The position numbers and the translations under genes were made by a program. The notes under the pieces are model-generated. The model was not told the DNA's origin, did not search any database, and saw nothing but the letters and a program-made list of their open reading frames with translations. Shown here piece by piece: positions 8,458 to 11,836 of a stretch of 11,836 nt of DNA. Each line of letters starts with the position of its first letter. The first letter of the stretch is position 1. Source of the DNA: Prevotella sp. UBA7551 (GTDB lineage: Bacteria > Bacteroidota > Bacteroidia > Bacteroidales > Bacteroidaceae); the NCBI GenBank assembly GCA_002479145.1, contig DLLX01000033.1:1-11836 (forward strand). Direction: 5' to 3'.

Positions 8458-8494
8458 CAGAAAAGAAAAAGGAGAAAGAAATTCATCTTTCTCC
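8458..8494 (-). terminator. Rho-independent terminator of the tRNA-Leu gene
   Basis: On the minus strand a perfect 9-base stem, GGAGAAAGA with TCTTTCTCC, closes a 6-base loop (8471-8494). It is followed at once by TTTTTCTTTT (8470-8461). It begins 8 bases after the tRNA 3' end. The U run is on the minus-strand side only, so it ends leftward transcription before it reaches topA. Confidence 0.88.
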
Positions 8495-8501
8495 AATGCT
8501 G

Positions 8502-8583
8502 TACCCAGACCCGGGCTCGAACCGGGATGGATTGCTCCACTGGTGTTTGAGACCAGCGCGTCTACCGATTCCGCCATCTGGGC
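8502..8583 (-). tRNA. tRNA-Leu(CAA)
   Basis: The 82-base gene folds as a class II cloverleaf. The acceptor GCCCAGA pairs with TCTGGGT, with G-U at the first pair. The D-arm carries GGCGGAATCGGTAGACGC. The anticodon stem CTGGT/ACCAG (8552-8556 and 8540-8544) encloses loop CTCAAAC with anticodon CAA at 8547-8549. A short extra arm TGG...CCA follows, then T-arm CCCGG-TTCGAGC-CCGGG, with discriminator A73 at 8502. The next bases are CAG, so the 3' CCA is not encoded and must be added enzymatically. It decodes UUG leucine codons. It has its own promoter and terminator and so forms a single-gene unit. Confidence 0.95.
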
Positions 8584-8595
8584 TTAATGCGGCTG

Positions 8596-8627
8596 CAAAG
8601 GTACAAAGTCTTTTTGAAGAAAACAAA
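8596..8627 (-). promoter_or_regulatory. Promoter of tRNA-Leu, full Bacteroidota consensus
   Basis: On the minus strand TTTG (8627-8624), a 20-base spacer and TACCTTTG (8603-8596) match the primary sigma-factor consensus perfectly. Transcription would start near 8590, about 7 bases before the mature tRNA 5' end at 8583, so the leader is very short. Confidence 0.85.
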
Positions 8628-8652
8628 TTTTTCTTTGATTATTCTTAAATAT

Positions 8653-8684
8653 TTTGCCCATTTGAAGATTTATATGTACTTTCG
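8653..8684 (+). promoter_or_regulatory. Promoter of manC
   Basis: TTTG (8653-8656), a 20-base spacer and TACTTTCG (8677-8684) fit the phylum promoter with one change in the -7 box. The predicted transcript start near 8690 leaves a leader of about 20 bases. The box lies back to back with the leftward tRNA promoter; the two -33 elements are 25 bases apart. Confidence 0.7.
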
Positions 8685-8709
8685 TATGTTCAACATAAAC
8701 CTTAGGACT

Positions 8710-9804
8710 ATGATGGGAACACCTAATCACAACTACTGCATCATCCTTGCCGGAGGCCGCGGACGACGTCTTTGGCCTTCCAGCCGCGAGGAGAGGCCGA
8801 AGCAATTCCTTGACTTCTTCGGCACGGGACGCACACTGCTGCAACAGACCTACGAACGATTCACCAAGATTCTCCCACCCGACCACATCATCATCACCAC
8901 CAACGAGCATTACGGTGCGCTCGTGCGCGAGCAGCTTCCAGACATCGCAACCGACCGACTCATCCTTGAGCCCGTGCAGCGAAACACCGCCCCGAGCGTG
9001 TCTTGGGCGCTCCACCGCATCCTGCGGATCGACCCCTCTGGCTCCGTCGTCATCACGCCAGCCGACCAAATCATCCTCAACGAGGCAGCTTTTGCCGACT
9101 GCATAAGCGAAAAGCTGCGCTTCGTGGCCGACAACGACGTGCTGCTCTCGCTCGGCATACGCCCCACACGCCCCGAGCCGGGCTACGGCTACATACAGAT
9201 GGGAGAGCCGTCGGGCTTTGACACTATATATAATGTAAAGGCTTTCACCGAGAAACCCGACCGCGAGTTTGCCCAAATGTTCATGGACAGCGGCGAATGG
9301 CTGTGGAACACCGGGACTTTTCTGGCCAACGCGCGCCACCTGCGCGCCACGATGATGCACTATATGCCCGCCGTGCTCCGACAGCTCGACGACATCAATC
9401 CCCATTGGACGATTGACGAGGAGAACACCTACATGCAGAAGCACTTCCGTTCCTACCCCAACCTGTCAATCGACTACGGCATTCTGGAGCAGAGCGAACA
9501 CGTATGCGTGGCCTGTTGCCAGTTTGGATGGGCCGATGTGGGCACCTGGCACGGCATATACGAGACCCAGGACAAGGACGCCGAGGGCAACGTGACGCTC
9601 GACACCAAGGCGTTCTTCGACAATTCGCACCACAATATCGTCAAGTTGTCGAAGGGAAAGCTGGCCGTACTCGGCGCGCTCGACGGCTACATCGTGGCCG
9701 AAGAGGGCAACGTGCTGCTGGTCTGCAAGAAGGAAGACTCCTCCGCGCTGGTGAGAAAGTACGTCAACGAGACCGCCATCCGCATGGGCAAGGAGTTTTT
9801 GTAA
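8710..9804 (+). CDS. manC: Mannose-1-phosphate guanylyltransferase
   Basis: The 364-residue cytoplasmic enzyme joins mannose 1-phosphate and GTP to GDP-mannose, the donor for mannose- and, after conversion, fucose-containing surface glycans. The nucleotidyltransferase signature is intact: ILAGGRGRRLWPSS at 12-25, RPKQF at 29-33, QRNTAPS at 90-96, ITPADQ at 115-120, GYGYIQMG at 158-165, VKAFTEKP at 176-183, WNTGTF at 199-204, SIDYGILE at 253-260 and WADVGTWH at 274-281. It lacks the C-terminal cupin isomerase domain of the roughly 470-residue bifunctional ManC/AlgA type. The frame is open upstream to 8587, but that start lies inside the tRNA promoter and upstream of the manC promoter. AGGA at 8704-8707 sits just before the tandem ATGs at 8710 and 8713, so either could be used. 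No glycan genes flank it, so the pathway product is not shown here. Confidence 0.92.
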   Translation: MMGTPNHNYCIILAGGRGRRLWPSSREERPKQFLDFFGTGRTLLQQTYERFTKILPPDHIIITTNEHYGALVREQLPDIATDRLILEPVQRNTAPSVSWALHRILRIDPSGSVVITPADQIILNEAAFADCISEKLRFVADNDVLLSLGIRPTRPEPGYGYIQMGEPSGFDTIYNVKAFTEKPDREFAQMFMDSGEWLWNTGTFLANARHLRATMMHYMPAVLRQLDDINPHWTIDEENTYMQKHFRSYPNLSIDYGILEQSEHVCVACCQFGWADVGTWHGIYETQDKDAEGNVTLDTKAFFDNSHHNIVKLSKGKLAVLGALDGYIVAEEGNVLLVCKKEDSSALVRKYVNETAIRMGKEFL

Positions 9805-9847
9805 GTCCTACCCGGAGGCGGCCTCGGCCGACAAACCACATTCTTTA

Positions 9848-9917
9848 GGCACTTTTGGAGTGGCAAAGGGTAAGCAGCCATGCGCGCACGTCGGCTAAAG
9901 CCACTTTCCAAAGTGCC
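9848..9917. repeat. Imperfect inverted repeat between manC and the pseudouridine synthase gene
   Basis: Arms 9848-9864 and 9900-9917 pair over 16 bases: GGCACTTT with AAAGTGCC, then GGA with TCC, then GTGGC with GCCAC, with small bulges. The 35-base loop contains a further AGCC/GGCT pair (9876-9879 with 9893-9896) around the palindrome TGCGCGCA. Neither side has a U run, so it is not a standard rho-independent terminator. It starts 43 bases after the manC stop. It may shape or protect the manC 3' end, or be a dispersed palindromic element. Confidence 0.6.
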
Positions 9918-10003
9918 CAATATAGAAATCAACATCCTGAATCAAACATATTGATGCCTTCTTTCTAACATAGACTGACACCCATTCGCCATACTGCTCC
10001 ATC

Positions 10004-11656
10004 ATGCTTTTTCATCCTTTGCACACCACCCTGCCCGTCCTTCAGCGGATGAACGACCCATTCAACTACACCCCCGACCCACTTAGTCGTCTTGCTGCGG
10101 AGGCCATGCAGCGGCTGTTGCCCGCCCACCCTGCCGAAGGCAAGATGGTGGGCGTGCTGATTGTGGAGCGAGACGGACAGATAGGCTATCTGCAGGCGTT
10201 CTCCGGCCAGACCGACTGGCCGCTTCCCGAGGGCGAATTTGTCCCGCCCGTGTTCGACTACCTGCGCCCCGAAGGATATTTCAAGCAGCGCGAGGCGGAG
10301 ATTGTGCGCATCAGCCGCCGCATCGTGGCCTTGAAGACCGACGGGCGCTACCAAGCCCTGCTGCAACGGCGCAGGGATACGGAGGCTGACTACGAGAAAC
10401 AGCTCCTGGAAGCGCGCGCAAAGGCCGCCGAAGCCAAAGCCCGGCGCGACCAACGGCGCACAGAGGGCGGTCTGTCGAAGGAAGAAAAGGCGGAGATGAT
10501 CCGCGAGAGCCAATTTCAAAAGGGGGAAATCCGACGGCTGCGGGCGCGCTTCAAAGAGGAGATGCGGAAGGCAACAGCAGCGCTGACCTACTACGAGAGG
10601 GAGCTTCGCCACCTCACCGTCAACCGCAAACGGATGAGCGAGGAGCTGCAGGCATGGCTTTTCGCCCAGTTCCGGATGCGCAATGCCGAGGGCAAGGAGA
10701 AGGATCTGCTCGCCATCTTCGACCAGTGGCACGCCGAGCACCTGTCGCCCAAGGCACAACGCCACGTGGACCGCTGCCCGTCGGGGGCTGGGGAGTGCTG
10801 CGAGCCGAAGCTGTTGCAGTACGCCTACCTCCATCATCTGCGGCCGCGAAGCCTCGCCATGCTCTGGTGGGGACCCTCGCCAAAGGAGGAAGTGCGCCAC
10901 CACGGGCAGTATTATCCTGCCTGCCAACTGCGCTGCCGCCCCATTCTGACGTGGATGATGCAGGGCCTGGACGCGGAAGTGGCTCCCGTGGCGGCCCAGT
11001 CGCCCGCTACCGTGCGCGTGCTCTACGAAGATGCCGACTTGGCCGTCATCGACAAGCCCACCGGACTGCTCTCCGTGCCGGGCAAGGACGATGCGCCGTC
11101 GGTGCTTTCCGTGCTCGCCAGCCGCTGGCCGGACGAGGAAGGCCCCTACTCTGTCCACCGTCTGGACTGCTTCACCAGCGGGCTGATGGTCGTGGCGCGC
11201 ACAAAGAAGGCACAAAGGGAGCTGCAAGCGCAGTTTGCCCACCGCACCACCCATAAGGAATACACCGCCCTATGCCAGTACGAGGAACACCTCTATGAAG
11301 GCAAGACGGGAGAAATCGACCTGCCACTGGCCCACGACTACTGCGACTTACCGCGCATGCTCGTCGACTTCCGCTACGGCAAGCCCGCCCACACCCGCTA
11401 CCAAGTGTTGCGCATCGTCACCCTCGGCGACGGCAATCGTGCCGCTCTGCTGCGCCTCACGCCCACCACAGGGCGCACCCACCAGCTCCGTGTACACTGT
11501 GCCCACGCCAAAGGGCTCAACGCCCCCATCATTGGCGACCCGCTCTACGGGCAGGCTGCCCGACGGATGTGCCTCCATGCCACGCTGTTGGAGTTTGACC
11601 ACCCCTCCCTCCACCAACGAATGCGCTTCCATAGCGACCCGCCATTCATCCCATAG
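10004..11656 (+). CDS. RluA-family pseudouridine synthase, long form with N-terminal extension
   Basis: The C-terminal third is a standard RluA-type catalytic domain that isomerises uridine to pseudouridine in rRNA or tRNA. It shows LAVIDKPTGLLSVPGKD at about 346-362, the catalytic HRLDCFTSG with Asp388, GRTHQLRVH at 490-498 and IIGDPLYG at about 520-527. E. coli RluA is about 220 residues; this protein has 550. The first 330 residues form a long extension: a PFNYTPDPLSRLAAE opening, a charged and probably coiled-coil helix at about 93-215, and a Cys-containing region (C258, C265, C266, C307, C311) with CCEPKLLQYAYLHHLRP and YYPACQLRC. Long two-part members of this family are known and are often named for tRNA U32/23S rRNA U746, but the target here is not shown by sequence. 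No clear promoter or Shine-Dalgarno precedes ATG 10004; ATG 10049 is less likely because the opening residues resemble the family start. Confidence 0.88.
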   Translation: MLFHPLHTTLPVLQRMNDPFNYTPDPLSRLAAEAMQRLLPAHPAEGKMVGVLIVERDGQIGYLQAFSGQTDWPLPEGEFVPPVFDYLRPEGYFKQREAEIVRISRRIVALKTDGRYQALLQRRRDTEADYEKQLLEARAKAAEAKARRDQRRTEGGLSKEEKAEMIRESQFQKGEIRRLRARFKEEMRKATAALTYYERELRHLTVNRKRMSEELQAWLFAQFRMRNAEGKEKDLLAIFDQWHAEHLSPKAQRHVDRCPSGAGECCEPKLLQYAYLHHLRPRSLAMLWWGPSPKEEVRHHGQYYPACQLRCRPILTWMMQGLDAEVAPVAAQSPATVRVLYEDADLAVIDKPTGLLSVPGKDDAPSVLSVLASRWPDEEGPYSVHRLDCFTSGLMVVARTKKAQRELQAQFAHRTTHKEYTALCQYEEHLYEGKTGEIDLPLAHDYCDLPRMLVDFRYGKPAHTRYQVLRIVTLGDGNRAALLRLTPTTGRTHQLRVHCAHAKGLNAPIIGDPLYGQAARRMCLHATLLEFDHPSLHQRMRFHSDPPFIP

Positions 11657-11799
11657 CGGTACCTCCGAAAAGACCTTTTCCACAGCCATCACAGCCCAAC
11701 AAGGGCAGTTGGCATACAGATTATCCCAAAATCGTCATTTGATTGGAGATGGACGATTGGGGATGATGTAAGCTATTGGCTTCCAATACGTTATCTTTC

Positions 11800-11833
11800 C
11801 TTCGGATTTATAGCCTGAAAGGCCGGAGTTTTT
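11800..11833 (+). terminator. Weak candidate terminator near the right edge
   Basis: CTTCG (11800-11804) can pair with CGGAG (11824-11828), with one G-U. Inside, GCCT (11813-11816) pairs with AGGC (11820-11823) around GAA, and TTTTT follows at 11829-11833. The asymmetric internal loop makes it a poor stem, and it lies about 140 bases after the pseudouridine synthase stop. The rest of 11657-11799 shows no gene or clear signal. Confidence 0.3.
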
Positions 11834-11836
11834 AAT

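Noticed and set aside
8273..8587. Plus-strand frame of 104 codons
   Set aside because: Its C-terminal part (RPGLEPG...FETSASTDSAIW) is simply the antisense translation of tRNA-Leu, a well-known source of spurious protein annotations.
8587..8709. Upstream extension of manC to the ATG at 8587
   Set aside because: That ATG falls between the tRNA and its promoter, upstream of the manC promoter. The extra 41 residues are not family-like.
9965..11254. 429-codon open frame on the minus strand over the pseudouridine synthase gene
   Set aside because: The plus-strand gene has clear catalytic motifs. The antisense frame is His/Leu/Ala-rich with no recognisable domain.

Overview
The window looks like ordinary chromosomal DNA of a member of the Bacteroidota, most likely a Bacteroidales species near Prevotella. 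Four things point there. The promoters fit the Bacteroidota consensus (TTTG, about 20 bases, TAnnTTTG) rather than TTGACA/TATAAT. Shine-Dalgarno sequences are mostly absent. There is a DUF5686 outer-membrane protein with a CarboxypepD_reg-like domain, a type found mainly in this phylum. The topoisomerase I has glycine/aromatic C-terminal repeats in place of zinc fingers. Coding regions are fairly GC-rich and the gaps are clearly AT-richer. The genus is an inference.

Layout from left to right. Positions 1-340 hold no gene I can support and end in a good promoter. A large DUF5686-type outer-membrane protein runs rightward (379-2922). A long, nearly perfect hairpin (3016-3077) separates it from a converging leftward block, where it can serve as a shared two-way terminator. 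The leftward block is, in transcription order, topA (8039-5688), aroK (5691-5089) and speA (5001-3106). topA and aroK overlap by four bases (GTGA), and speA follows aroK after 87 bases. A gene-free stretch (about 8100-8457) and a leftward tRNA-Leu(CAA) with its own promoter and terminator come next. A promoter-to-promoter divergent junction (8596-8684) then leads to rightward manC (8710-9804). After an imperfect inverted repeat (9848-9917) comes a long RluA-type pseudouridine synthase (10004-11656). The last 180 bases are non-coding and may contain a weak terminator.

Functionally these are mostly housekeeping genes: DNA supercoiling (topA), the shikimate pathway (aroK), polyamine synthesis from arginine (speA), GDP-mannose supply for surface glycans (manC), RNA modification, and decoding of UUG (tRNA-Leu). 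The topA-aroK-speA unit is probably co-transcribed, although the products share no pathway. I found no mobile element, CRISPR array, defence locus or clearly new multi-gene system. The more interesting items are the DNA/RNA structures, the promoter arrangement and some start-site corrections. The DUF5686 protein is the only protein here whose function is really unknown.
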